In this document: positions 9,225 to 18,220 of the stretch, piece after piece | Position numbering within the stretch: the stretch's first letter is position 1 | Layout: each line of letters starts with the position of its first letter | NCBI RefSeq assembly: GCF_000426705.1 | Contig: NZ_KE384558.1 | Span: forward strand, 130,866 to 194,865 | Source: Spirochaeta cellobiosiphila DSM 17781 | GTDB taxonomy: Bacteria; Spirochaetota; Spirochaetia; DSM-17781 | Direction: 5' to 3' | DNA length: 64,000 nt | Notes under the pieces: model-generated | Databases searched by the model: none | The model's input: the letters and a program-made list of their open reading frames with translations, nothing else | What the model was told of the DNA's origin: nothing | Position numbers and translations under genes: made by a program

Positions 9225-11333
9225 TTGTATGAAACATTGTCCAGGGGTGGTTTTCTTATTCAAACATCCCAAGGACCTCTTCAAATAGGAATTCCCCCGG
9301 AAACCATTAAAGATACTATGATGACAGAGGGAGGCGTTCCAGAAATTTTCGTCCTTCCCAATGTTTTATTTCATTGGAATAAAGGAATTAGCTTAGCAGA
9401 GTTAGAATTCCCCCTTTATTTTAATTTTTTTATTCGTGGAAAGAAGACTAGAGTTATCACTGATTCAGATCGTGTAGAGCGTATCTATAAAGTTCTTCAG
9501 GAATCCTTATTTGGTCCAAAGGACTTAAGAATAGAAGATAATTATGATCCCGACTTTATGCCCTCCTCCCTCCCGGAACTAGGTAAGGAAATGGCTTTCT
9601 TTAAGGGGAATATGTCCTTCGATGATCTTCTGGAATTAGTTATTCTTAAAGATTCTCAAGCTGACTTAGGTAATGGTCTGCTTATTACTAAAACTAGAGA
9701 CGGACAATTTTTAATCGATGATCAGGGATCAGAAAAGATTAGTGTTCCAGGTGATATTAATTATCAGCCACGATTTAAAATCGGTCAGCCCCTAAAAGAG
9801 GCTTTTGAACCTCCTTTATTTGGGATAACCTGTCTTGGTCCCAGCCATGGTTTTGATCCGACAGAAAACACCTCTGGATATATACTCTGGCTTAACCATT
9901 CTGGAATTATGATTGATCCTCCTGTGGATTCAACGTTGTGGTTAGAGCAATCCCATGTGAAACCAAAATTAATAGACAGTATTATCCTTACCCATTGCCA
10001 TGCCGACCACGACGCAGGAACCTTTCAGAAGATTATGGAAGAGGGCAGGGTCACGATCTATACAACTCATACTATTATGGAAAGCTTTCTTAGAAAGTTT
10101 GCTGCTGTTACGGGGGAATCAGAAGAGTATCTGGCTCAACTTTTTTCTTTTGAACCGGTGTATATTGATAAACCATTTTATATCAATGGGGGATTATTTA
10201 ATTTCCGTTTTTCCTTGCACAGCATCCCTACTATAGGTTTCATGTTACGATTTCAGGATAAGAGCTTTGTTTATTCATCAGATCATCAAAATGATCCTGC
10301 TATTCATAAAGAAATGCGGGAATTAGGGATAATTGATGATGTTCGATATGAAGAACTCAATACTTTCTTCTGGGATGCTGATGTTATCTATCATGAATCG
10401 GGAATTGCTCCCTTGCATACACCCATTTCTTTTTTAAACTCCCTTCCTGAAGATATTCAGAAGAAAGTTACTGTGTATCACATTGCCAAAAAAGATTTTC
10501 CTCAAGAGACAAAGCTCTCTTTAGCAAGTTTTGGAATTGATGAAACTCTTTATTTTGATTGTTCTATTCCCAGTTTTGATAAGACCTATCAGGTCATGAC
10601 TCTATTTGATAATTTGGAATTCCTTCAGGATTTATCCTTTAGAAGGATACGTCAAACTATTGGTTACATGCAGGAAGAGTTCTTCAAAGAAGGGGAGCAG
10701 ATCATAAAAAAAGGAGATAAAGGTTCCCGTTTTTATCTTATTGCATCAGGTCAAGTTCAAGTTATAGGAGAGAGGGAAGGGGATATCAAGTTTTATGGAC
10801 CTTTTGATTATTTTGGAGAAGGATCTGCGTTGACAGGGCGTCCCCGTTCTGCTGATGTGTTCGCCTTGAGCAATGTTACCCTTTATTCTCTTAATCATGA
10901 ACAGTTTTTAAGACTGATAGAGGGAACAGACTTTAATAAAGCTCTTCATCGTTTGGTAGAAATAAGAAATTTTGAATCCTGGGAAGTTTTTCAAAGAGGG
11001 GGTTTGTCTAGAAAATTGACCTCCTATCAAATCACCTGGCTGGAATCGATTATGACCTGTGAAGAGCTTCAAGGTTCGGGTGTGTTAATAAAGAGCGGAC
11101 AACATCCTGATTATCTCTATATCCTAATAGAAGGCAAGGTGTATAAGGATGACTGTTTATTGGATACTGGTTCCATTATTGGATCCTTTGAATTGCTCTA
11201 TAAGCATCAAGCCTCCTTTTCTGAGTACCGTTATGAAGGCTCGCTAAAGGTCTATCGCATGGAAAGACAGGATATCCTTGATTTTTTACATAAGAATCCT
11301 GGTCTTATCATGAAGATGGATAGGGCTCATTAA
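9225..11333 (+). CDS. Metallo-beta-lactamase-fold phosphodiesterase with cyclic-nucleotide-binding domains
   Basis: 702 aa from TTG at 9225, with a GAGGTGA ribosome site 4 nt before it. Metal ligands are visible: 'THCHADHDAG' near residue 257, 'SSDHQND' near 351 and 'YHESG' near 390, the order of an MBL-fold hydrolase. A cNMP-binding domain follows (about 470-580) with an intact phosphate-binding cassette 'FGEGSALTGRPRSADVFA'. A second, degenerate cNMP-like domain occupies about 600-700. Such proteins are described as cAMP/cGMP-regulated cyclic nucleotide phosphodiesterases; the activity here is inferred. Probably co-transcribed with the GGDEF-EAL gene. Ends in a 4-bp overlap with the converging cobO. 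Confidence 0.8.
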   Translation: MYETLSRGGFLIQTSQGPLQIGIPPETIKDTMMTEGGVPEIFVLPNVLFHWNKGISLAELEFPLYFNFFIRGKKTRVITDSDRVERIYKVLQESLFGPKDLRIEDNYDPDFMPSSLPELGKEMAFFKGNMSFDDLLELVILKDSQADLGNGLLITKTRDGQFLIDDQGSEKISVPGDINYQPRFKIGQPLKEAFEPPLFGITCLGPSHGFDPTENTSGYILWLNHSGIMIDPPVDSTLWLEQSHVKPKLIDSIILTHCHADHDAGTFQKIMEEGRVTIYTTHTIMESFLRKFAAVTGESEEYLAQLFSFEPVYIDKPFYINGGLFNFRFSLHSIPTIGFMLRFQDKSFVYSSDHQNDPAIHKEMRELGIIDDVRYEELNTFFWDADVIYHESGIAPLHTPISFLNSLPEDIQKKVTVYHIAKKDFPQETKLSLASFGIDETLYFDCSIPSFDKTYQVMTLFDNLEFLQDLSFRRIRQTIGYMQEEFFKEGEQIIKKGDKGSRFYLIASGQVQVIGEREGDIKFYGPFDYFGEGSALTGRPRSADVFALSNVTLYSLNHEQFLRLIEGTDFNKALHRLVEIRNFESWEVFQRGGLSRKLTSYQITWLESIMTCEELQGSGVLIKSGQHPDYLYILIEGKVYKDDCLLDTGSIIGSFELLYKHQASFSEYRYEGSLKVYRMERQDILDFLHKNPGLIMKMDRAH

Positions 11334-11845
11334 TATTCAATCCCCAGGCGGGCAGGTACACCTTGTTTGTAATAGTGTTTGACCATTTTCATTTCTGTGA
11401 CAAGGTCTGCTGTCTGAATAAGCTCATTAGGGGCATAACGTCCGGTAATGACGACTTCCAGATTGTCCGGCTTATTACGAAGGGCTTCAAGGACTTGGTC
11501 TAGCTCAATAAATTTGTAATAGAGGGCAATATTTAATTCATCCATCAAGAGAAGGTCTACTGGTCTTTTTCCCTCAAGGACTTCCTTTCCTCGGGCCCAT
11601 AGAGCGGTAGCCGCTTCTTTATCCCTGTCCTTAGGGGTTCTATTGATGAGGAATCCTGTTTTACTTTGATGAACCTTTATTCCCCATTCTTTTAAACCTT
11701 TGATTTCTGAATATTCTTTATTCTTAAGGAATTGTATGACTTCAATATTAAACCCTGCTGCTTTCGCTCGAAAGCATAATCCTAAAGCAGCTGTAGTTTT
11801 GCCTTTTCCATTTCCTGTGTAGACATGAATATAACCTTTTTTCAT
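11330..11845 (-). CDS. cobO: Cob(I)alamin adenosyltransferase, CobO/CobA type
   Basis: 171 aa. It transfers the 5'-deoxyadenosyl group of ATP to cobalt of corrinoids. The P-loop 'TGNGKGKTTAALG' near residue 10, 'DLLLMDELNIAL' near 100 and 'VVITGRYAP' are signatures of the CobA/CobO/BtuR family; length is normal. Its ATG overlaps the cbiB stop in an ATGA junction. It is the last gene of the riboswitch-controlled cobalamin operon. Confidence 0.92.
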   Translation of the reverse strand: MKKGYIHVYTGNGKGKTTAALGLCFRAKAAGFNIEVIQFLKNKEYSEIKGLKEWGIKVHQSKTGFLINRTPKDRDKEAATALWARGKEVLEGKRPVDLLLMDELNIALYYKFIELDQVLEALRNKPDNLEVVITGRYAPNELIQTADLVTEMKMVKHYYKQGVPARLGIEY

Positions 11846-12774
11846 GATAGAATAACTCCTTTGATGACTAGTAATAAAAGGATCACAACATAAAAGAACA
11901 AAGCAGATCCTTTTAATAAGTTGATCATTCTTTTTATGTGGGACTTATCTGCCTTTCCTGTTCCTATGACAGGCTTGTCTTCCATTCGACCAAAGTAGGG
12001 AGTAGGACCACCTAAGGATATATTAAGAATGCCAGAGGCCAAAGACTCTGTATATCCCGAATTGGGACTGTCATGTTTTCCTTTGTCTCTACGATAAACC
12101 TCGATGATATGGGAGTAAGATCCTCCTAATAGTAGTCCAACAGGTAATATAATCATAATGGCTATACGGCTGGGGATGATATTTAGCATATCATCTAAAC
12201 GGGCGGCACAAGTCCCGTAACGATAGTAACCTTCTTTTTTATATCCCCACATGGCATCCAAAGTGTTTACTATGCGAAAGAACCATGCTCCTAAAGGACC
12301 AAAAAACAATAGAAACAAGAGAGGAGATAGAACGGAATCTAGAAAATTCTCTGATAAACTTTCTACGGTACTAGTAATGATTTTATCCTCATTCATAGCT
12401 TCTGTATCTCTGGATACTAGATAGGATAAGCGTTTTCTGGCTGTAGGAATATCATCCGCTTCAACGGCTTTCTGTACATCTTTGCCATGTTTGATTAGAT
12501 CGCCCAGGGCAAAAGAGGAGTAGATGAGATAAGCTCTTCCTACTATGGATAGTATGGGCCATCTATTTAATAGATTATCAAGTATCAGAACCGGAAGGAA
12601 GCAGGTGAACAATACCATAAATAAACCCAGTAATCCTTGAATAAACGTTCGTTTGGAGAAGCTCTTGTCTATGAAAGAGGCTATTCGTCCCACTAATCTA
12701 ACGGGGTGAGGCCATGATTGAGGAGCTCCTATGAGGTAATCCGCTATGATCGCGATTAGAAAAGAATAAATCAT
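11842..12774 (-). CDS. cbiB: Adenosylcobinamide-phosphate synthase CbiB
   Basis: 310 aa integral membrane protein. The N-terminal 'IADYLIGAPQSWPHPVRLVGRI' region (near residues 10-31), 'YLVSRDTEAM', 'STVESLSENFLDSVLSPLL' and 'GGPTPYFG' are family motifs. It attaches aminopropanol phosphate to adenosylcobyric acid. The upstream fusion protein makes both substrates. ATGA overlaps with both neighbours indicate translational coupling. Confidence 0.92.
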   Translation of the reverse strand: MIYSFLIAIIADYLIGAPQSWPHPVRLVGRIASFIDKSFSKRTFIQGLLGLFMVLFTCFLPVLILDNLLNRWPILSIVGRAYLIYSSFALGDLIKHGKDVQKAVEADDIPTARKRLSYLVSRDTEAMNEDKIITSTVESLSENFLDSVLSPLLFLLFFGPLGAWFFRIVNTLDAMWGYKKEGYYRYGTCAARLDDMLNIIPSRIAIMIILPVGLLLGGSYSHIIEVYRRDKGKHDSPNSGYTESLASGILNISLGGPTPYFGRMEDKPVIGTGKADKSHIKRMINLLKGSALFFYVVILLLLVIKGVILS

Positions 12775-15320
12775 AGTCCCATGATCTTCTTTATATAATC
12801 CATATCAATAGACTCTCTAACCACCTCTGTGAAATGCTTGATCTTAGCTTCCACATTGTAGGAACCCCACTTAGGCATAATATCAATATGATGTTTGTCC
12901 AATAATTCTTGTAGAAAGCGATGGCGGAAGTCATCATTATCAAAAATCCCGTGAAGATAGCTTCCCCAATGATTATCACGGGGATTTTGAGCTCCTAACC
13001 CTGGTTCTTCAAATAAGTCCCAATCCTCCGGAATCTCAGTAGCCCCATGATGGATTTCATACCCTGCTACTTTGAGGGCATATTCCTTATGTCGAGAATT
13101 CATCTGAACCAGATGCTTTTCTCTCATAAGCTGAGTGTGAAGGGGCAGAAGGCCAAGGCCTTCTTCTTCCGTTCCTGGAGCTTCTTCTATTCCCAGATTG
13201 TCGCTGATACTAAGGCCCATCATCTGAAAGCCTCCACAGATACCGATAACTAGGCTATTTTTTCTCCGGGCATATTCTTTAATGGCCTGAAAACGTCCAT
13301 CCTTCTTTAAGTGGCGGAGATCTTCAATAGTCCTTTTGGTTCCTGGAAGAATAATTCCATGTAAGGGCACTTTATCCATATCTTCCACTGTATCTATAGA
13401 TATAAGATTAACCTCTTCCTGTTGAAAGGGGGCTATATCCGTAAAATTAGACAAATGTCCCAGACGAACTATGCCTAGATTAATAAGTCCTGATCCCTTT
13501 GATTGAAAGTGGAGATCATAACTCACACTATCTTCTTCCGGCAGACCATGATTGTGTTGATAGGGAATGATACCTACTACAGGTTTTCCCAATTCTTTTA
13601 ATACTTGATCATGGGCCTCTGTTAGGAATGAAACGTCCCCTCGAAACTTATTCACCAAAAAACCTTTCACTAGATTCCTTTCCCATTGGGCCATCACGTT
13701 CATATGGCCATAAAAGGAAGCATAGACTCCACCCTTGTCAATATCACCGGTTAATAGGACAGGACTTTGGGCATATTTGGCCATGGCCATATTCACCATA
13801 TCATATTTCTTGAGGTTGATTTCGCCAGGACTCCCCGCTCCTTCCATGATGATCATGTCATAGTCCCTGCTTAAATTCTCATAGCTTTGGGTTATCTGAG
13901 ACCAGAGGTATTCTCTTTTCTGATAATAAGCTCTAGCTTGTAATTGGTCCCACGGCTTACCACAAACAATGATTTGGGAACCTTGATCAGAAGTCGGTTT
14001 CAGAAGGACAGGATTCATACGGGCATCTGCTTCTATTCCTGCGGCCAGAGCTTGTAACGCTTGGGCCCTTCCTATTTCCTCTCCATGGGAAGTGACAAAG
14101 GAATTGAGTGACATATTTTGTGCTTTAAATGGAGCCACCGAGTAGCCTAAATCACGGAAGATTCGGCAAAAAGCCATAACCATTAAGCTCTTACCTGCAT
14201 TCGAAGCTGTTCCCAGTATCATCAGCCTTTTGGGGGTTAGTCTATGTTTTCGCTGTGTAGAAGGATGGGGCTGTTTGACAAATGCATTGATCCTTTCTAT
14301 TAATCTTGAATTCGAAAAATGGTCCTTGACCGCTATTCGAAAGTCATAATCATCAAGCCCTTTAACATCCTTATAGAGACGTATAAACAATCCTTGGGAG
14401 GCAAGGAAGTCATAAAAGTCACTAGGAGAATAATTCTGAGGTAATCTGAAAAGAAGGAAGTTAGCTTCTCCAGGCGCTACCCAAAATCCCCTGCCTTTTA
14501 ATTCGTTTTTGAGGTAGTTCCTTTCCTTTTCAATCATTTTCTGACTTTCTTTGAGATATTTCTTATGAGTCAATAACTCTCGTCCTACTGCTGCCGCCAG
14601 TCGATTCACACTCCATTGGGGAATATTATGTTCAATTGAGGATAATATAGGGGCTGGTCCTTGGAGGTAGCCGAGACGCAAACCGGGTATGGCCCAGGCT
14701 TTTGTTAGAGACCTCATAACAAGGTAATCTGTTGTCGGATATTGATCTTTACTTTTATCTGTCAGATCAATAAAAGACTCATCGAGTAATAATGTCACTT
14801 CACTTCTGGATTGGCATAAATCAATAAGCGATTTTTCTACCACTAAACCGGAAGGGTTATTAGGATTCCCCAGGATCACCATGCTATCTTTTGGCAGATT
14901 CTCTAAGGCTAACTTAAAATCTTCTAAGGAGGGCACAAAGTTGTTTTCCCAGCCACTCTCTAATTCGATTATAGGAATATTAAGCTTGAGGCACGCGTCT
15001 CTATAATCTCCATAGGAAGGGCTCAGTAGCAATACCTTACTGGGCTTAAGAGTGAAAAGGGTAAAGAAAAGGATTTCTGTCGCCCCGTTTGCGAAAATAA
15101 TCTCCTTTGGATCAATAGACCAGCTCTGGCTATAAGCTTCCTTTAAGCTTTCTTGGTGGGGTTCTGGATAATGTTCTATTCTATCCAGTTCGATGTTTAT
15201 TACGGCCCGTAGCCAATCTGGATAACCAAGAGGATTGATATTGGCGCTATAATCCAGGATGTCCTCTTCGGGAATATCCCATTTCTTTAGGTATTCTGCA
15301 ATGTGTCCTCCATGTTTCAT
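12771..15320 (-). CDS. CobD-CbiP fusion: threonine-phosphate decarboxylase/aminotransferase-fold plus cobyric acid synthase
   Basis: 849 aa in one frame. Residues 1 to about 350 are a PLP fold-type I enzyme of the CobD/HisC kind ('YSANINPLGYP', 'NPNNPSGLVV', the PLP Lys in 'RSLTKAWAIPGLRLGY' near 207). Residues 365-849 are CbiP/CobQ: P-loop 'GTASNAGKS', 'FKAQNMSLNS', 'EIGRAQALQA', the glutaminase Cys in 'GICGGFQMMG' and the His near 'SYLHGIFDN'. CobD gives aminopropanol phosphate and CbiP amidates adenosylcobyrinate diamide to cobyric acid; CbiB, the next gene, joins the two products. These are normally separate proteins. Confidence 0.92.
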   Translation of the reverse strand: MKHGGHIAEYLKKWDIPEEDILDYSANINPLGYPDWLRAVINIELDRIEHYPEPHQESLKEAYSQSWSIDPKEIIFANGATEILFFTLFTLKPSKVLLLSPSYGDYRDACLKLNIPIIELESGWENNFVPSLEDFKLALENLPKDSMVILGNPNNPSGLVVEKSLIDLCQSRSEVTLLLDESFIDLTDKSKDQYPTTDYLVMRSLTKAWAIPGLRLGYLQGPAPILSSIEHNIPQWSVNRLAAAVGRELLTHKKYLKESQKMIEKERNYLKNELKGRGFWVAPGEANFLLFRLPQNYSPSDFYDFLASQGLFIRLYKDVKGLDDYDFRIAVKDHFSNSRLIERINAFVKQPHPSTQRKHRLTPKRLMILGTASNAGKSLMVMAFCRIFRDLGYSVAPFKAQNMSLNSFVTSHGEEIGRAQALQALAAGIEADARMNPVLLKPTSDQGSQIIVCGKPWDQLQARAYYQKREYLWSQITQSYENLSRDYDMIIMEGAGSPGEINLKKYDMVNMAMAKYAQSPVLLTGDIDKGGVYASFYGHMNVMAQWERNLVKGFLVNKFRGDVSFLTEAHDQVLKELGKPVVGIIPYQHNHGLPEEDSVSYDLHFQSKGSGLINLGIVRLGHLSNFTDIAPFQQEEVNLISIDTVEDMDKVPLHGIILPGTKRTIEDLRHLKKDGRFQAIKEYARRKNSLVIGICGGFQMMGLSISDNLGIEEAPGTEEEGLGLLPLHTQLMREKHLVQMNSRHKEYALKVAGYEIHHGATEIPEDWDLFEEPGLGAQNPRDNHWGSYLHGIFDNDDFRHRFLQELLDKHHIDIMPKWGSYNVEAKIKHFTEVVRESIDMDYIKKIMGL

Positions 15321-16093
15321 TGATGCTTCCTTTCCGGGAGGAGATAGGTTTCATTATCCCTTGTGAAGGACACAAAAGTCATTCCAAATACTTTTTCAAG
15401 TTGCTTTGAGGAAGCAAGTTTATTCCCTCTGTCATAGAACACAGGATGACCATTTTCCAGTAGCAAAATATTGTCAGAGTAACCTACAGCGGCATTGATG
15501 TCATGGAAGATACTTATAATAGTAATATCCTTTTGTTGGATTCTTTTTAGTTGTTGTAATAATGCCCCCTGATGTTTGGCATCAAGATGATTTGTCGGTT
15601 CATCAAGTATCAGACAAGAGCTTTCTTGGGCAAGAGCTTTCCCTAGTAATACCAACTGCATTTCCCCTCCACTGAGGGTGTCAATGGTTTGATGTGATAG
15701 GGAAGCTATTCCAAGCTCTTCCATTATCTGTATAACAATTTGCTTATCCTGTTCCGTTTCCTGTTTCCATAGACTTTGATGGGCGTAGCGTCCCATCATG
15801 ATTAATTCGCTTACAGTATAGGGATATGATGTTTCCGGGCGTTGGGGCACATAAGCAATCATTTTTGCCCTTTCTTTATGGGAGTATCGAGACAGCGGTT
15901 TGCCTGCCAGTTTGATAGAATGTTTGGATGGCAATAGTCCCATCATTAATTTGATCAGGGTTGTTTTTCCAGAACCATTGGGGCCGATGATGCCTAGAAA
16001 TTGCCCTGATTCTATAGTTAAATTAAAGTCTTGCAGGATTGTTTTTTTTCCATAGGACCATGACAGTTGGGTGATATCGAATAGGGGTATCAT
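15317..16093 (-). CDS. btuD: Cobalamin/corrinoid ABC transporter ATP-binding protein
   Basis: 258 aa. Walker A 'GPNGSGKTTLIKLMMG' near residue 38, signature 'LSGGEMQLVLLGKALAQ', Walker B 'CLILDEPTNHLD', and the H-loop 'ISIFHDINAA'. It belongs to the FecE/BtuD subfamily. It lies between the permease gene and the biosynthetic fusion gene under a cobalamin riboswitch, so the substrate is most likely cobalamin or a precursor such as cobinamide. It overlaps both neighbours by 4 nt. Confidence 0.9.
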   Translation of the reverse strand: MIPLFDITQLSWSYGKKTILQDFNLTIESGQFLGIIGPNGSGKTTLIKLMMGLLPSKHSIKLAGKPLSRYSHKERAKMIAYVPQRPETSYPYTVSELIMMGRYAHQSLWKQETEQDKQIVIQIMEELGIASLSHQTIDTLSGGEMQLVLLGKALAQESSCLILDEPTNHLDAKHQGALLQQLKRIQQKDITIISIFHDINAAVGYSDNILLLENGHPVFYDRGNKLASSKQLEKVFGMTFVSFTRDNETYLLPERKHQ

Positions 16094-17100
16094 CTTTTTT
16101 GTCCCCGGCCTAAAAGGAATAAGAAATAAGGTCCTCCAATCAAAGCAGTAATAATACCGACAGGAAGCTCAGAAGGGGCTAAAATAACACGAGCTAACCC
16201 ATCTGCCCAAAGAGCCACGAGGGCTCCCCCAAAGAAACTTGATATCAGTAAACCCCGATGGTTAGGGCCTCCTAACGTTCTCATAATGTGAGGGATTATT
16301 AGGCCAATGAAGCCTATAATCCCGCTGAGAGCTACTGCACTGGCTGTCAATAAAGAACTAAGGAGTACGATGAGGATCTTTACTTTTTGTACAGAAACAC
16401 CTGAACTGGCCGCCATATCTTCTCCCTGTGTGAGGAGATTCAAATCTTTTGATAATAACTGCAATCCAGTAACTCCCAGAAAGACAGGTGGTAAAAGAAG
16501 ACAAACCTTCATCCAGGAAGAAGAAGAAAAGCTTCCAAAAGTCCAGAATAGAATATTTTCCACTAAATCCCTGTTTATGTACATAAAGAAACTAATTAAG
16601 GCTGACAGCATAAAGCTAAGAGTCATCCCAGTGAGAAGCAGAGTCGTTGTTCCTCTCCTCGACAAGCCCTGTGCCAGGGACAGGCCAAAGAATGCTGTTA
16701 ATAGAGCCCCTATGAAAGCAGAACCCTGTAATAGCACTGTAGTCGATAAGCCACAGATAATAACAACTGTCACCCCGAAGGCCGCTCCTGATGATAAGCC
16801 CAATACATAAGGATCCGCCATTGGATTACGAAATAATCCTTGAAGCGCTGTCCCTGATACTGCTAATGCCCCTCCTACCAGAAGGGCTAGTACTATGCGG
16901 GGAGCTCTGACATTAAGAATAATAATATCCGCAGGGGTAGTGGACTTAGAGACTAGAGGATAATTGAATTGTTCTTTTATTATATGGAAGACTTCTACGG
17001 CTTTTATATCAGCCGTTCCTATGGTGAGAGATAATAAGCTGCTAAAGAGAATAAGAATGATTAGTAGAAAAGATATCTGCCAATGGTTAAGTTTAATCAT
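16090..17100 (-). CDS. btuC: Cobalamin/corrinoid ABC transporter permease
   Basis: 336 aa with about ten hydrophobic helices, typical of the FecCD/BtuC family. 'LNVRAPRIVLALLVGGALAVSG', read in short pieces, is the family start signature (RAPR, GALAVSG), and 'QGLFRNPMADPYVLGLSSGA' and 'IGFIGLIIPHIMR' are conserved. It forms the membrane channel with BtuD and receives substrate from BtuF. ATGA overlaps on both sides. Confidence 0.92.
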   Translation of the reverse strand: MIKLNHWQISFLLIILILFSSLLSLTIGTADIKAVEVFHIIKEQFNYPLVSKSTTPADIIILNVRAPRIVLALLVGGALAVSGTALQGLFRNPMADPYVLGLSSGAAFGVTVVIICGLSTTVLLQGSAFIGALLTAFFGLSLAQGLSRRGTTTLLLTGMTLSFMLSALISFFMYINRDLVENILFWTFGSFSSSSWMKVCLLLPPVFLGVTGLQLLSKDLNLLTQGEDMAASSGVSVQKVKILIVLLSSLLTASAVALSGIIGFIGLIIPHIMRTLGGPNHRGLLISSFFGGALVALWADGLARVILAPSELPVGIITALIGGPYFLFLLGRGQKR

Positions 17101-17993
17101 TCAAAGCTTTCAGGATGGATTATGGTTACAAGATCTACAAAAGCTTGAGCTAATCTAGGTCCTTGTCTATCCAGTATATTACTATCAATAGTATAAATCC
17201 TTCCCTCTTTTATTGCCCTCAAATCCTTATACCCCTCTGTATTGGACAGTCCTTCTTTTACATTATAGTACTGAGAACAAATAATGATGTCAGGGTCCTG
17301 TTCTACAATCTTTTCAAAACTATAAGCCCAGCCATCCAGATCTTGGGCAATATTGATTCCGCCTGCTTCCTGGATCAATTGACCGATAAAGGTATTACCT
17401 CCAGCAGTGAAATCCCCTTGTTGTCCATAAGCTACCACATAGTAAACTTTAGGCTTGTAAGAATTGTTAATTCTTCCTGCGGCTTGATCTATGGTTTTCT
17501 TCATCTGAGTAATAATCTGTTCTGATTTTTCTTGTTTATGGAGTAGCGTTCCTATTTGACGAATCACCCAGTAGGTTCCTTCAATACTGTCTTCACCTTT
17601 AAGGATTAATATAGGGATATTAAGATCTTCCAAGGCTTTCAGTGTATCCTTTTGAAAATGTGTGGAGGCTATTACCAAATCTGGTTGAGCCTGAATGATA
17701 CTTTCCATACTTGGATTCCTGAGTGATCCCATGGAGGGGATTCTAAGGGCATCTTCCGGATAATCACAATAGTCAGTACGACCTTTTAGTTTATCCTGGC
17801 TTCCTAAGGCATATATGATTTCTGTAATGCTGGGAGCTAGAGATACAATTCGATTTATCTCTGTTGGAATATTAACCTGTCGTTCATAGCTATCGGTAAA
17901 AACAGTTGTTGTTGCAGGATCCTCTTTTTGACCAGTTGACCAGCTTTGTAATGATATTAATAGGAATAAGAAAAGGGAAATTGTTTTCTGCAT
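17097..17993 (-). CDS. btuF: Cobalamin/corrinoid-binding periplasmic protein
   Basis: 298 aa. A signal peptide of about 20 residues ends near 'LQSWSTGQKED'; no lipobox Cys is present, so it should be a soluble periplasmic protein. The helical-backbone substrate-binding motifs 'RIVSLAPSITEIIYALG' and 'GRTDYCDYP' are typical of BtuF. Ribosome site AGGAGG lies 4 nt before the ATG. It is the first gene after the cobalamin riboswitch. Confidence 0.9.
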   Translation of the reverse strand: MQKTISLFLFLLISLQSWSTGQKEDPATTTVFTDSYERQVNIPTEINRIVSLAPSITEIIYALGSQDKLKGRTDYCDYPEDALRIPSMGSLRNPSMESIIQAQPDLVIASTHFQKDTLKALEDLNIPILILKGEDSIEGTYWVIRQIGTLLHKQEKSEQIITQMKKTIDQAAGRINNSYKPKVYYVVAYGQQGDFTAGGNTFIGQLIQEAGGINIAQDLDGWAYSFEKIVEQDPDIIICSQYYNVKEGLSNTEGYKDLRAIKEGRIYTIDSNILDRQGPRLAQAFVDLVTIIHPESFE

Positions 17994-18035
17994 TAAGCCT
18001 CCTGTCTATACTCCGTAGACAATGCCAAGGTAATA

Positions 18036-18152
18036 GATTAGGCAGGTATTCTGACTTTCATATTCTCTGGAGAATATTTCTACAGTGGCGGGACCGTGCA
18101 GGATTTTGACCTGCTTCCCTTTTAGCTCTGATAAGCACCTAACTTAATCGTA
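18036..18152 (-). promoter_or_regulatory. Cobalamin (AdoCbl/B12) riboswitch
   Basis: On the minus strand, in order: AAAAGGGAAGCAGGT, AATCCTGCACGGTCCC, the B12 box GCCACTGT, and AGTCAGAATACCTGCCT, which are the conserved core segments of the class. Before the btuF start a small hairpin (GTCTA/TAGAC) adjoins AGGAGG, consistent with control of translation initiation. It should repress the btuFCD-cobD/cbiP-cbiB-cobO operon when corrinoid is abundant. Confidence 0.96.
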
Positions 18153-18182
18153 TCTTATTGTTAAGCATATCACTTGTCAATC

Positions 18183-18212
18183 TTTACAGTTTTAGTAAAT
18201 ACCATTTATACT
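18183..18212 (+). promoter_or_regulatory. Candidate promoter for the GATase gene (leaderless)
   Basis: TTTACA (18183-18188), an 18-bp spacer and TATACT (18207-18212), then 8 nt to the ATG at 18221. No Shine-Dalgarno sequence is present. Confidence 0.5.
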
Positions 18213-18220
18213 CTTGAATT

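Noticed and set aside
16307-16810. 167-codon plus-strand frame within btuC
   Set aside because: Antisense shadow of a conserved permease, Lys/Pro/Arg-rich and without a ribosome site.
17906-18109. 67-codon frame across the btuF leader
   Set aside because: It runs antisense through the B12 riboswitch, whose conserved segments explain the sequence.
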